Shown piece by piece: positions 47,855 through 59,156 of a DNA stretch of 64,000 bases. The position numbers were made by a program, and so were the translations under genes. Numbering within the stretch: position 1 is the first letter of the stretch; every line of letters begins with the position of its first letter. The stretch is taken from NCBI RefSeq assembly GCF_027580225.2, contig NC_073341.2, positions 9,396,001-9,460,000 of the forward strand. The letters run 5' to 3'. This stretch comes from Misgurnus anguillicaudatus. Taxonomy: Eukaryota; Chordata; Actinopteri; Cypriniformes; Cobitidae. The notes under the pieces were generated by a model, which saw only the letters and a list, made by a program, of their open reading frames with translations, did not search any database and was not told the origin of the DNA.

Positions 47855-50800
47855 GAAACCAGATCCATGAATGTGTGTGTTTGTCATTATATTATTCTGT
47901 AATCGCAAGCATTACTGCTAGATTCACAAACTATTAAGAGGAGCAAATACAGGCGTGTGTTCGTCAGGATGACGTTGGATCTGATTCGCGTAACTTATAT
48001 GCGTGCGTTAACGTGAGTGATTACAGAATAATAATGCAAGCAAACATTTTGACACAAACGCAACTTTATATTGATACTGCGAGACAGCATTTCACCTCGA
48101 CAAGAAATCTGATATTTACATTACTGGCATATAGCGGTCTAATTTGAAACTGACAGTTTTGTAAAAGCAGCAAACACCAGGCAGGTTCTCTTAATTTCTT
48201 ACTACTAAAATGCTGTTTGTCTCTGCCTATACCTTCTATCCATGCCCAGTGCCACTGATTTAAGTCCTTTATCAATTAGGTCGACTTACCTAGCCTAGGC
48301 TTCATATACATACTCTTCATTCTGCTGACAACGTTGACTTGTTGTGACATCTCCGCGGCCGCGCGGCATCTGCAGCTGGATCTCAGCCACACCTCAAAGA
48401 CCCCTCCCCATTCTACTTCTGATTGGCTAGTTTGTTAGTTTGGTTGAGAGTGAAAGATGTGTTCCTCTCATTCTATTTGTAGGCGAACGCATGATTTTTT
48501 TTATTCGCAGCCAAGACCACACGCCGGATCTGACTGCAAGCTGTTTGGTGAGCTCTGCTTTGAATAGAGTTCGATCGTGACAAATAAATAGACTACTTGC
48601 GGAGTGATATGCGGTCATTTATAACGGTGCCTTGGACCCCCCCCCACATAAACACAAAAAAATGGATTTGCATGATTCACGAAAGCCTCATTTTCAGGTC
48701 GTAAAAGCCGGAATTCCGGATTTTTCCGGAAGAATCACACCCCTGATTAACATGAAGCTGTCGTACCAGTAAATGTAATAATACTCATGCATGCTGTACA
48801 GTTCCAGCTCGAAGCCGCTGAGCAGATACTGGATCATGATTCTCAGGTTGTGATAGAGGATCCAGGTGCCCAGACAGGCCAAATGCTGTCTTTGAGGTTC
48901 CAATTTCATCAGCAGACCGTGAAGGGCAGCATCCACCTTTTCAGCCTAAAAAAACACCAAAAGATGTCGTGTGATCCTTTACAAGTAGCATTACAGAAGT
49001 GCAGGAAGTACAGTGGAAGTCCTTATATGGGCAACTTTAACCAAAATAGCGTACGCACACACCAATCAATAGCTGACACGTCACCAGAGAAGTGTGTTGT
49101 TATTTGTGAGCGAAATTAAAGCTTGTTCAGCTTCCCAATGAACCCAGCATTATGGAAACAATGGATGTAGTTTGTTTATTCGGGTTAGCAGCAGAGTTCT
49201 GCGTGTGTGTTTGTTTAATGGTGGATTTTGTTGAAATAGGGCGGTCCCAATTGTGTCAGGAGTCACAGGCGGTAAGTAAAACGATATCAAATGTCTGTGT
49301 TTTGTAGGCAATTGGCACGTGAGTCCATAAAATGTAAACAACATGAACCTGTAGTGAATCATAAGTTGTCCAGAGATAACGGGTAATGTTTTGTGTGTTG
49401 CTTGCTTGTGACTCGCTCCGCATGCGGTACGCCTCCAGGGGGTCGGGTTTATTAAAGGTAAAGCTGTCTTTTATAAATCTAATAAAACTTAAGACTCTTT
49501 GGATATATGAAGGATGTAATATTACTCTATGGGTACTCAAAATTAACATGGGAAAAGCAGAAACACTGTGTTGTGTGAGCTTTAAAGTTCACTGCTCTCT
49601 GCTCCGAACAGTTCATGGCCAGAATAAGGTGCAAACCGAACCAGACTCAAAGCTGTTATTATGCAAAAACCTCCAGTACCTCATCCTGAAGGGTGGCGAA
49701 CTCCTCCAGTATGTGTCCCAGTTTGTCTCTCTGGCGTGCTCTGTTGTGTCCGTGAATCTGGATGAGGTTGCAGAACGGCTACAAGACACACCAACATCTT
49801 ATTTGATTAAATCAATAACACTTTATCATCTCTTATATAAATATGAGCAAGTAAAATAAAAACAAACCCGTGTGCAGTGTGTGACAAAAGAGTCTATGAA
49901 ATCTTTCGCTTGGTGATTATTGTTTAAACTGCATCTGTGGGAACAAGGAACACCAGCAAAATGATTTTGTGACTCTAGGATGAAACATTATCGCAACGAT
50001 AACCTCTACGGGGGATCAGGAACCTGATGTCAAGCTAAAAAGATTCAATAAATAAACATGGAATATTGATTTGAGTTTTTTACATGTAGGGCTGCATAAC
50101 GATTAAGTGTGACTTATTGTTTGCAGAATAAAAGTTTTTGTTTACATCATATTTGTGTGTGTACTGTGTATAATAATTAAGTAAATATAAATATACACAC
50201 ATTTATGTATCATTTTAAGAAAATAATTATATGTTAGTTATTTATATTTATATATAATATTAATTGTATATAAATATAAAATTTATATATACATATGTAA
50301 ATATTCCTTAAATATTTACATGCATGTGGGTGTATTTATATAAACATAATTATTATACACAGTACACACGTATATGATACGTAAACAAAAACTTTTATAC
50401 CGCAAACGATTAGTTGTGATTAATCGTTATGAGCCCTAGTTACATGTACAAAAATGTTTTTGGTCTTACAAATTAGCCACCTTGTGAAATATGTACAAAT
50501 TGGCATGAGATTGTATTGTTTTTACTAAATCAATAGCTGAAATGCAAAATGGTTTTGCAATTGTAAGAAATTAACAACAATTCAGTATTGTAGACATCAG
50601 TTACCAATTTAAGCGTTATGATGCACAACATTGTCATTGACGGCAGTAAATACCGTATTAAGTAATAAAACGGCTGAATGCCACAACTGCAAATCAAAAT
50701 TAATACTAGAAAGCAGTAAATTCAAGTTAATCATCAATGTAACAATACGTCAATGTGTGACTATGATCACTTACTTTATGGACAAAACCGGAGGGCTAAC

Positions 50801-53800
50801 AAAATGGCGCAGAGCATCTTTGATCATGTCCTGTATCAGATGAGTCCCAAACACTTTCTTATTATCAATCAGAAATGTGGTCTGCATCACACAAGCACAC
50901 AGACAAAAGATAAGTGTTGTGGCCTTCAATGATCATCAAATACCATTATATTATATTTTATTTCCTGACACAAGCTTATCTGAGATGGATTCAGCCTTAC
51001 CTGCAGCAGTGACCTAGACAGCACACATGGAGATTGTTCACTGAACTCACAGAAGAAATCCTGAACGCATAAACAAAAGAAATAAACTTTAAAAAATATA
51101 GTTCAAGTTGATTGGATGAGCTATATAGTCAATATATTCATGGATTACAGCCTATAAACAGTTAAGAGCCAACATATCCGAACCCTAATAGCTGACATAA
51201 AGTAACCGTAAACCATACAATACACAAAATAAAGTGACACCTATAACAATCCCTTAAATGTGGTAAAATCATCAGCCTTTGCTGTTAACCCCCACATGAG
51301 CAGTGACCTCAGGCCATCTGCACCAATGTTATTATTATAGCCCTAAACCAATGCATTTATATGAGAGTTATTTACCAAGATGCTGTGCAGGTTTGTTATG
51401 TTGATGACTTCACACACGCTTTTAATGCGCTCGATGAGTTTACTAAAGTAGTTGACCATTTCCTCTCTCTTGATGATCTTGGCATAGCGTGGGAAAGTTG
51501 GTGGGAGCAGACGCTGGTTAACCAGCGGCTCGAAACCCATCATGATTGGGTGATCTGGAAAAAACACAGCACGTTTATATGTAAAACTAACTTCTTAATA
51601 AATCAAATACCTAATTGAAATTAAACTGTAAAAATACTAAAATGTACATTTAGTAATTTAAACGTTATAAGACTAAATGAGATAAAGTCTTTAAAAAGTA
51701 ATTTAAATTTACATTGATTGGGTCAGCCATGGAGCCATTATCACATGATCAGCCAAAAATAGTGAAATAAAATATATTTATACAGTGCTTTTTTGGGAAA
51801 ACCGTTATAGTATACACAGAATAAAACATATAGTGTTATTGAAAATTATATTGTCCTTTAATATAAATTATAATTTAAAAAATACTATATACACTGATCA
51901 ACACTTTTGTTTTTGCCCCCATTTTTCATGAGGTGAACTCAAAGATCTAAGACTTTTCTATGTGCACAAAAGGCCTATTTCTCTCAAATATTGTTCACAA
52001 ATCTGTCTAAATCTGCATCCGAAACTGCTCCCTCATTCATTATTACACACAGCAAATGACAATTGGGTCCACTATATGGGGAAGAAGGGAACGAAATTGA
52101 GTGAGAGCTGTCACAGAGATTCGTCATAAACCCTTACACCTGTGTGGCTTTATTGGTTATACTGTGAAATGGTGAAGTCTTTTTTCTTACTGTTTGTCAC
52201 ATCATTTGTCATGTCATGTCACATCATTTGTATTATTTGATAATAAAAATAACAAAACAACTGCTTGTTATATTTATTTACTGTTGATTATTTACTGAAG
52301 AATAAAAAAAAAAATTGTATTAAAGGCACTCTAAGCGAATTGAGGCGTTTTAGACCATAAAATTTTTTTGTTACATATAGCAAACATCTCCTCACTATCT
52401 GCTTGCTGCCTGTCCGCTGATCAAACTGTAAAAAAACGCGATCTCTGTAGACAGCTCAGGCTCGACAAACGGCAATATCAACATAGTGGCCAAACCTAGC
52501 AATACAAAACATAACAAAGTGTTCCAGCCAATAAACGACAAGAAGGATTTGGGGGTGGGGGTTGGGCGCGTTCATGAAAGCACGGACGGGAGAGGGAGGG
52601 GGAGGCGTTAGCTACGCTCCGTTTGTTTGAAAACAGTTCAAACATCAACAGGAAGTGACGTCGCACATTATTCGCTTAGAGAGCCTTTAACGTAAAATTT
52701 TGGTGTTTACTGTCAGTATCCTTTAGCTGATTCCAGTTACGCTTTCGTCTCCCGTTGCATCATGGGAAATATGAGTGAGCGAGTGTACATTGAATGTATC
52801 CTCAAAATCACAGTGCATTGTGGGCAAAAAGTAGTGAATGAATGTAGGGAATGAAGTTGTTTCGGACACCACTACAAAATGGGCGACACTCGATATAGTG
52901 CACTATGTAGTGGATAGGGAACGGTTTCGGACACAGCTCTAATCTGTGTTAGTGAGCACTTCTCCTTTGCCGAAATAAACCATCCACTTCACAGGTGTGG
53001 CATATCAAGATGCTGATTAAACAGCATGATTATTGCGCAGGTGTGCCTTAGGCTGGCCACAATAAAAGGCCACTATAAAATGTGCAGTTTTACTTGTATT
53101 GGGGGGGGGGGTCCGAAAACCAGTCAGTCAGACAATGAATAAATGAGTTGCGGTTGATGGTGAGGAGCACATTTCTTAAATGACTGTTAGGTTGTATATT
53201 TATCGCTTATGTTGATGTACAAATGCAGTGCTTTACCTCCTTTGGTGGTGTCGTTCTGTGATTGTATCCCATACTGGATGGTGGAGTGTATCGCAGACAG
53301 TAAATCTGCTGCTTGTGTCATCAGCTTCTGTGCTTCACTTACAGCACTCGTCTTAAACATCAAGAAAAACAATGTCCAATCATTCAATGAGATAAAAGCT
53401 CAATAAACATTGAGTTATTTATTTTTACACTGTACGTTGTTGCAAACCAGCCTTACATGAAACATTAAATTAAATCATATTTAATGGCTTACCTCTTTTT
53501 TAGTAAAGGAGATGAGCGCACTGAGAAGCAGACGAGTGAATTTAACACGGCTGAAAAGAGCCGAACACTGCTGATGCTGGGAAATAAAGCAAAAGACAAC
53601 AACTCACATAAATTTGACCACATTACCGGTCAAAGCTTTAGGGTCACATACTTCGACTTCATTTAGAATAAAATAGTTTACTCATCAACATAGGGACAGT
53701 TTCCCAGACAGGGTTTAGATTAATCCAGGACTAGGCCTTAGTTATATTAGGATATTAAAGTAGTTTTTACAAACAAGCCTTACAAAAAAACAATGCTGGT

Positions 53801-56800
53801 GTGTATCTTGAGACAAAACAATGGCACTGATATATGTTATGTTAGTGCAAGGGGTTTTTAAATGAAGGCACTCAAACATGCATTTTGGTCTGGGACTAGG
53901 ATAAACCCTATCTGAGAAAACCACCCCTATAAAAAAAAACACAAATGTATGTTTTGTTTGACATAAATTGTAAAAATATTTTTTTTTTGTAGGTTATATT
54001 GTGAATATAAAAATCCCACATAAATAAAAGCTTATATTTTAGTATCTTCAATGTACCCATAATGTACCCTTAGCATTTTATCCAGAAGCTTTTTAAAAAC
54101 ATTTCAGCTGAATGACCCTTAACCTATTAGTGTATATTCGTCTTGTTTTGAAAAAGTGTTTGTAAACATTAGTATACAATAAATCTTACATGCAGTTCCA
54201 CATCAGGATCTCTCTGTTCACCCTGTCGACTGCGTGTGCTCTGTAAGAAAGCACAGACACATTTAACACAAGAAAAAACTGAAAAATGGCTTTAGTCTTG
54301 AGGTGGGATCACCATACCTTCACTTTCCTTTGAAGTTCATCCTCAACATCCTTTAGCATTCCTAATAAAGCAGAAATCAATCAATAGATGGTGAAATGAG
54401 TAAATCTTAAATATATAAAAGAAATATATTATTTTTTAAAAAGTTAAAGAATAAAGATTGATAGTTATACTTTACAATAGCTGGTAACATTAGTTAATGT
54501 AATGAAATAACAAATAATATTTACAGCATTTATTCTCAATGTTTTCTACATTAAGTTATTCTAAAAAATAATTTTTATTTTAAGTTGTATAAATTAACAT
54601 TAGTTAATAACTTACCAATAAAATGAATAAACATAAAGAAAAGTATATTACTAAAATAACATTAACATGTAAAATGTAGGTCTTTATTAGTTTATCTATA
54701 CCTATTACCTAAATAACTGAACCTTGTTTTAAAGTGTTACCATATTGGTTTCTGTTCTCACCTGTAACTCTCAAATCTGTCACATTGTTTGCCATTTTGA
54801 AGCCGTATGTCATCGCCTGAAAATCTTCCTAAATTTAAAACACATATATCACTATTAACTGTACAATCCTCTAGCAAATCATAATATTACACAAAAAAAT
54901 ATTACATTAGGTAAGGTACAATAAATGCAAATTTATAATTTTTTTTTTTCTCAGTTTTGTTTATATTAACTGATATACAATATACTTTACAACATTATTG
55001 TACCAACAGCCAAAAGAATAAAAATATGTCTTGCCTCCTCAAATACAGCAGCTTTGTTGACTTTCTCACGGGCGATGTCACAAATTTTAAGGATGCCCAA
55101 AGCAAAGGCTTTAAGAGCAGGGTCTTGAATCAGATCCGGATTATGAACGTATAAACATGTAAAGACGGTCTGAGCGAGAGAGTGTCCCTCCAGCCACGTG
55201 ATCTGAGACAAATAAAGACAACAGGTATGATGTTTAATACATCTTTATGAGACTAACTATCTAGAGGGTTGTTAAATGAGATTTACTACTCACCAAACAA
55301 CAGAAACATGTGTCCATGATCCCGATGAGCTCAGGAACACTCAGATCTTTCACTCGAATGGCCTCATCCTTTATATATTCAAGAGAGATCCAAAGATTAA
55401 GCACATTTCCCCAGCAAAAAACATTGTGAGTGATGATTATTATTATTACAGTAATACTATATTTATGTTACTGAATCATTCATTACAGGTAGTACAAGAA
55501 TGTTACATTGCCATTTAAATTTTTTTTGTTAATGTACAGTGAGGAAAACCCTGCTATTTTGCAAGTTCTCGCACCCAGAAACCATGGAGGGGTCTGAAAC
55601 TGCCACCGTAGGTGCATGTCCACCGTGAGAGACACAATCTAAAAAAAATCCAGAGATGACAATATGACTTTTCAACTATTTATTTGTATGATACAGCTGC
55701 AAATAAGTATTTGAACACCTGTCTATCCGCTAGAATTCTGACCCTCAAAGACCTGTTATTCTGCCTTTAAAATGTCCACCTCCACTCCATTTATTATCCT
55801 AAATTAGATGCACCTGTTTGAGGTCGTTAGCTGCATAAAGACACCTGTCCACCCCATACAATCAGTAAGAATCCAACTCCTAACATGGCCAAGACCAAAG
55901 AGCTGTCCAAAGACACTAGAGACAAAATTGTACACCTCCACAAGGCTGGAAAGGGCTACGGGGAAACTGCCAAGCAGCTTGGTTAAAAAAGGTCCACTGT
56001 TGGAGCAATCATTAGAAAATGGAAGAAGCTAAACATGACTGTCAATCTCCCTCGGACTGGGCCTCCATGCAAGATCTCATCACGTGGGGTCTCAATGATC
56101 CTAAAAAAGGTGAGAAATCATCCCAGAACTACACGGGAGGAGCTGGTCAATGACCTGAAAAGAGCTGGGACCAACGTTTCACAGGTTACTGTTGGTAATA
56201 CACTAAGACGTCATTGTTTGATATCAAGCAGGGCAAGTAAGGTTTCCCTGCTTAAACCAGCACATGTCAAGGCCCGTGTTCAGTTTGCCAATGAGCATTT
56301 GGATAATCCAGAGGAGTCATGGGAGAAAGTCATGTGCTTAGATGAGACCAAAATAGAACTTTCTGGTCATAATTCCACTAAACGTGTTTGGAGGAAGAAG
56401 AATGATGAGTACCATCCCAAGAACACCATCCCTACTGTGAAGCATGGGGGTGGTAGCATCATGCTTTGGTGGTGTTTTTCTGCACATGGGACAGGGCGAC
56501 TGCACTGTATTAAGGAGAGGATGACCGGGGCCATGTACTACATACATTGTGATTTCTGGATTTTTTTTAGACTATGTCTCTCACAGTGGACATGCACCTA
56601 TGATGACAATTTCAGACCCCTTCATGATTTCTAACTTGCAAAACAGCAGGGTGTTCAAAAATATGTATTTTCCTCACTGTATAATGTATTCTGTGTCTTT
56701 TTGCAAAACATTTGACTCAGACATATTTCTGACTAGTTTTGCACGATTCACTTTTCAGGTTAGCAAGCTTAAACCAAATATTATGAAAGGTACATCATTT

Positions 56801-58186
56801 CAAAGCAGTAGTACATGTGCTACCTTAACAGCCTGTTCAAAGTTGAGAACTTTACGGTTAACTTGGTTTCCAATCATCCCAGCATCCATTTTAGGATCCA
56901 TCATCTCAATGGCCGACATTGCCTCGAACAGGCCAAACCTGCAAAAACACAATTCACAAAATATATGAATAATGAATACAGAGTGTACCCGCTTTACAAA
57001 GCTTTTAGTTTGAGGATAATACAAACTTTATGAAGGAACTATCTATAAAAACATGGAGTAAAATATACTTACAGTTTATCATGGAGCAATTCGCCAAGTT
57101 TGAGTTCTGCAAAAAAAACAATGAACAGAGAGGAAACATTTCGAAAGACAATCACAAATCAATATCTGAGGCCCAGACCACCATTAGAATGATTTGTACA
57201 CAGGGGTACACATTCATTTCGGAACAGAAAATGGGCCTTCCAAATATAGCATTAATATTTGTTTTGATTTTCTCTCTCTTCCTTAAACATGTGCTGTCTC
57301 TAAGAAAACCTGAAACGTTGATGAATCGCTCTATTGTTTTTTAACTTTGCAAGTCACTTTGGATAAAAATGTCTCCAAAGTGTAACTGAATGAATGCAGT
57401 AACTTTTGGCATAGTGCATGAGCTGATTTGTGATGCGGTTAAATTTGCCAGGAAAAGTAGATAATTTTAGACTACAACTGACCATAAATGGTAAAAGTAG
57501 GGAGAGATAAAGCAAAACATATCGTAATATCTTGCTTAATATAACCAACACCACATTCATAGAGTGTATTATTCAAAAAATAAACAAATATCCCTCAATT
57601 TGTGTGTTGAAAAGAACCCATAGTTTTTAAACAAAAATGGAAATGTCATATAAACACTGGATATTTTTTCATTTCTGTGTATCTCAGTGTTTGGTAGAAA
57701 ATGTCTATTTTGAGAAAGGACCCTAATTCTGCTCTCTCTGATGTTAATGCTGCAGTGATGCTAAAAATAACTCATGCCATCACTTAAATCATGTACTGTG
57801 ACATAATGTACTCGATGTAGTACTTCTTGACTGAAAAAGTAGTGTGTATTGATCAGTATTAAACAGGTGGGTACTATGAATACATTTTAAAAATACTACA
57901 TCTGTCATTTTCGGATTTGACAGCTCCTCTGTCACAGTCCCACTGCCTTATGGGACAACAGATGCTTTTGCCCATAGTACATTTATAACAAGGTCACTGT
58001 TTCCTTTCAGTGATGTCTTGAGCTTTAACCACTATGCCACATTACCAGATAATGTTAACTCATACCTTTACAAGCTCCTTTGAAATCTTGGGTGATATCT
58101 ACCCAGTTGGCATTGTTTCTCATCTTCTCTGGGATTCCAAGACCCCAACCTCCCTCCTCCTCCTCTACTGATGACTTCATCACCAT
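41986..58186 (-). CDS. naa35: N-alpha-acetyltransferase 35, NatC auxiliary subunit (22 exons, complete)
   Basis: NAA35 (yeast Mak10) is the large scaffold of NatC, which with NAA30 and NAA38 acetylates hydrophobic Met N-termini at the ribosome. Coding exons, in transcript order: 58186-58066, 57106-57073, 56938-56824, 55368-55294, 55202-55035, 54828-54762, 54361-54318, 54240-54190, 53576-53493, 53351-53237, 51554-51376, 51060-51001, 50881-50775, 49934-49868, 49778-49680, 48945-48767, 44534-44398, 44099-44032, 43799-43659, 43572-43450, 43288-43208, 42045-41986. They sum to 2175 nt, 724 residues; the human protein has 725. Landmarks: start [14 protein letters not shown], then [54 protein letters not shown], a poly-Lys stretch ([10 protein letters not shown]), and C-terminus [16 protein letters not shown]. 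The intron after 55035 has a GC donor. A 5' non-coding exon ends at 58753. Confidence 0.95.
42302..43171. repeat. TTAA-flanked fold-back, 870 bp (naa35 last intron)
   Basis: TTAAAGGATTAGTCCATTTT at 42302 is mirrored by AAAATGGACTAATCCTTTAA to 43171. Pairing continues through TTTACTCA, TTCTTTGTTCAGTCGAGAAG, CCTCAT and TTATCTAGC, giving arms of about 290 bases. TTAA is present on both sides. Non-coding; the centre is richer in CpG. Confidence 0.8.
44621..45352. repeat. Fold-back of about 730 bp (naa35 intron 16)
   Basis: The left arm starts TTAAAGGGACACTCCACTTT. GGAATCCATTCAGCTGATCT near 44687 is mirrored by AGATCAGCTGAATGGATTCC near 45296. TAATCAAGGACTTTGCTG is mirrored near 45063. Arms are about 330 bases. 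The right terminal GTCCCTTTAA is not found, so the right edge is approximate. Confidence 0.75.
45450..45626 (-). repeat. tRNA-derived SINE
   Basis: On the minus strand the head reads ACCGATGGTGTAGTGGGTAG, with an A-box like TGGTGTAGTGGG. A B-box, GGTTCAATTC, lies about 45 bases on. A tRNA-unrelated body follows with CCATACCCCTCTCTCCTCCC, then a tail AATAAAAGGCAAAAAA. This head-body-tail order is that of a fish tRNA-derived SINE. It sits in naa35 intron 16 in the sense direction. Confidence 0.75.
46182..47067. repeat. Inverted-repeat element with TACCGTAAAACTTCAAATAA ends
   Basis: TACCGTAAAACTTCAAATAA at 46182 is mirrored by TTATTTGAAGTTTTACGGTA to 47067. The word AGACGCCTGTCTC(TT) recurs near both ends as direct copies within inverted ends (46219-46265, 46972-47010). 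The 886-bp element is non-coding. Confidence 0.78.
47487..47527. repeat. (AAT)n microsatellite
   Basis: Thirteen or so ATA units, in naa35 intron 16. Confidence 0.9.
47787..47852. repeat. (CG)n-(CA)n microsatellite
   Basis: Short CGCG run passing into about 28 CA units, in naa35 intron 16; potential Z-DNA and likely length-polymorphic. Confidence 0.9.
49135..49335. repeat. Dispersed repeat, inverted copy of 6255-6460
   Basis: It shares ordered words with 6255-6410 in reverse complement, including TAGTTTGTTTAT and GATTTTGTTGAAAT-type pieces. It lies in naa35 intron 15. No coding content. Confidence 0.45.
50060..50440. repeat. AT-rich fold-back in naa35 intron 13
   Basis: AGGGCTGCATAACGATTAAG near 50088 is mirrored by TTAATCGTTATGAGCCCT near 50421. 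GCAGAATAAAAGTTTTTGTTTAC is mirrored by GTAAACAAAAACTTTTAT-C-GC. The centre is TATA-rich. A hAT-like AGGGCT/AGCCCT terminus is likely. Confidence 0.6.
52011..52939. mobile_element. Element inserted at a TAA in the truncated Tc1 copy
   Basis: Its ends are CATCCGAAACTGCTCCCT and AGGGAACGGTTTCGGACAC, imperfect inverted repeats. TAA is duplicated at 52008-52010 and 52940-52942. It contains a nested TTAA-flanked element (52320-52690). Non-coding; PIF/Harbinger-like by duplication length. Confidence 0.62.
52320..52690. repeat. Nested TTAA-flanked miniature element
   Basis: TTAAAGGCACTCTAAGCGAAT is mirrored by ATTCGCTTAGAGAGCCTTTAA. TTAA is on both sides. Lies inside 52011-52939, which lies inside the truncated Tc1 copy, which lies in a naa35 intron. 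Confidence 0.75.
53698..53923. repeat. 226-bp miniature element with TTTCCCAGA ends
   Basis: AGTTTCCCAGACAGGGTTTA at 53698 pairs with CCCTATCTGAGAAAACCAC to 53923. Inside are GGACTAGGCCTTAG and CTGGGACTAGG, also inverse-related. It is an intact relative of the split element in ddx51 intron 2. Located in naa35 intron 8. Confidence 0.65.
55537..56679 (+). mobile_element. Tc1-like transposon with defective transposase (naa35 intron 3)
   Basis: The ends CAGTGAGGAAAA (55537) and TTTTCCTCACTG (to 56679) are inverted repeats. TA lies on each side (55535-55536, 56680-56681). The terminal repeats extend over 100 bases (GGTGCATGTCCAC and GTGGACATGCACC). The left repeat lacks about 16 bases present in the right. 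The body holds a broken transposase. It is 1143 bp, against about 1.6 kb for full-length relatives, so the C-terminal third has been deleted. It is transcribed opposite to naa35. Confidence 0.88.
55885..56545 (+). pseudogene. Broken Tc1-like transposase
   Basis: From the ATG at 55885 the frame reads [20 protein letters not shown], then a paired-type helix-turn-helix. A TAA at codon 34 (55984-55986) follows KQLG. The same frame continues as [16 protein letters not shown], then [14 protein letters not shown] and the first catalytic Asp in [13 protein letters not shown], up to [16 protein letters not shown] near 56540. There the 3' terminal repeat begins, so the second Asp and the final acidic residue are lost. 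Two independent lesions, a stop and a deletion, make it inactive. Confidence 0.88.
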
Positions 58187-58752
58187 GGAGACGGCTACTG
58201 GAACAAATGGGAAAACATACATGGGTTTAAAAGATTTTGATGCCACCAATATCATTGACAGAAACACAATAATGTTTTGTATTATGTATTTGATATCAAT
58301 CAAATGAACGGTGAATCCATTGAAGCAAGCAATTTAGGGAGAATAATCACAAAATAACGTCTAGGTCTGGGACACAGGCGACTGTCTAATATTATCTATA
58401 GATTAGTACTAATGGATGCAGTCGAGATCAATTTAAATACTGCTGATGAAACGGTAGCGATTTGGTGATGTATATCAGATCTCTAACAAACTGACTTGTG
58501 ATCATACTACAACCTCCTGTTTTAAAATACGGTAAGTGTGATTCTTAATCGGTATAATCAGTCATTAATTAAGTTACAGTTGTTTATTACTGACAAAAAT
58601 GACAAAGATCCAGACAAAACTATTGTCGACGTCTTCTTGCAAATGAACAATAACTGACATTGTCGTAGAAGTCATTTAGCTCTTTAACCTCCAAATGTAT
58701 AATTGTTGCTATACACATACTTTTTCTATGTTTATAATACATGAAAATATAC

Positions 58753-58800
58753 CTTTTGACGGACAGGCTTTCTGTGCTGCAGCGCTGCCGCAACGGACGC
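58753..58800 (-). other. Probable naa35 5' non-coding exon
   Basis: On the minus strand a G+C-rich segment ends in AAAAG|GTATAT (GT at 58752-58751), about 550 bases before the acceptor TTCCAG (58198-58200) of the first coding exon. The upstream edge is not defined; it probably lies close to the ZNF143-type motif. Confidence 0.5.
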
Positions 58801-58826
58801 CAGTGAATGACGTCCCAGAGCGCTTT

Positions 58827-58845
58827 GCATTCTGGGACATGTAGT
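58827..58845 (-). promoter_or_regulatory. ZNF143/STAF-type promoter motif upstream of naa35
   Basis: On the minus strand the sequence is ACTACATGTCCCAGAATGC. It fits the conserved vertebrate promoter element ACTACANNTCCCAGNATGC. It lies 35 bases upstream of the presumed 5' exon, with a CRE-like TGACGTC at 58808-58814. The position and orientation suit a core-promoter activator site for naa35. Confidence 0.7.
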
Positions 58846-59156
58846 ACTAGACTTGACGCTATAAAATAGTCTATTATAAAAAAATTGTCTAGTTAATAAA
58901 ATTTTATACTGGCAAATTTTTCATCATTTAATGTTGAGTTTATATCACCCCATCCCCACCCATTGCTGTGCGTGTGCTATGTAAAGCTACATTTAAACGC
59001 GTCACACACAGATGAGATAAAATGGAAAAATAAAAATCCTAATTTTCACTTTTTATTAGTTTGTTTAAGAAAGTTGCCAAATAACGTCCTTTATAAAAAA
59101 AAACAACACAAAAATACGAATATGTTTGCAGTGGACTTAAAGTAAAGTTAACATAA

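Larger units (their letters stand above)
51892..53090. mobile_element. Truncated Tc1/mariner copy, same family as 31497-39390
   Basis: It starts CACTGATCAACACTTTTGTT after TA (51890-51891). It then follows the host family text: TTTTTCATGAGGTGAACTCA, GTTCACAAATCTGTC, then after an insertion TCTGTGTTAGTGAGCACTTC, CACAGGTGTGGCATATCAAG and GGTGTGCCTTAGGCTGGCCA. It breaks off near AAATGTGCAGTTTT (about 53090), before the transposase. An insertion occupies 52011-52939. Confidence 0.72.

Noticed and set aside
55036..55154. Plus-strand frame opposite naa35 exon 5
   Set aside because: Shadow of the real minus-strand exon.
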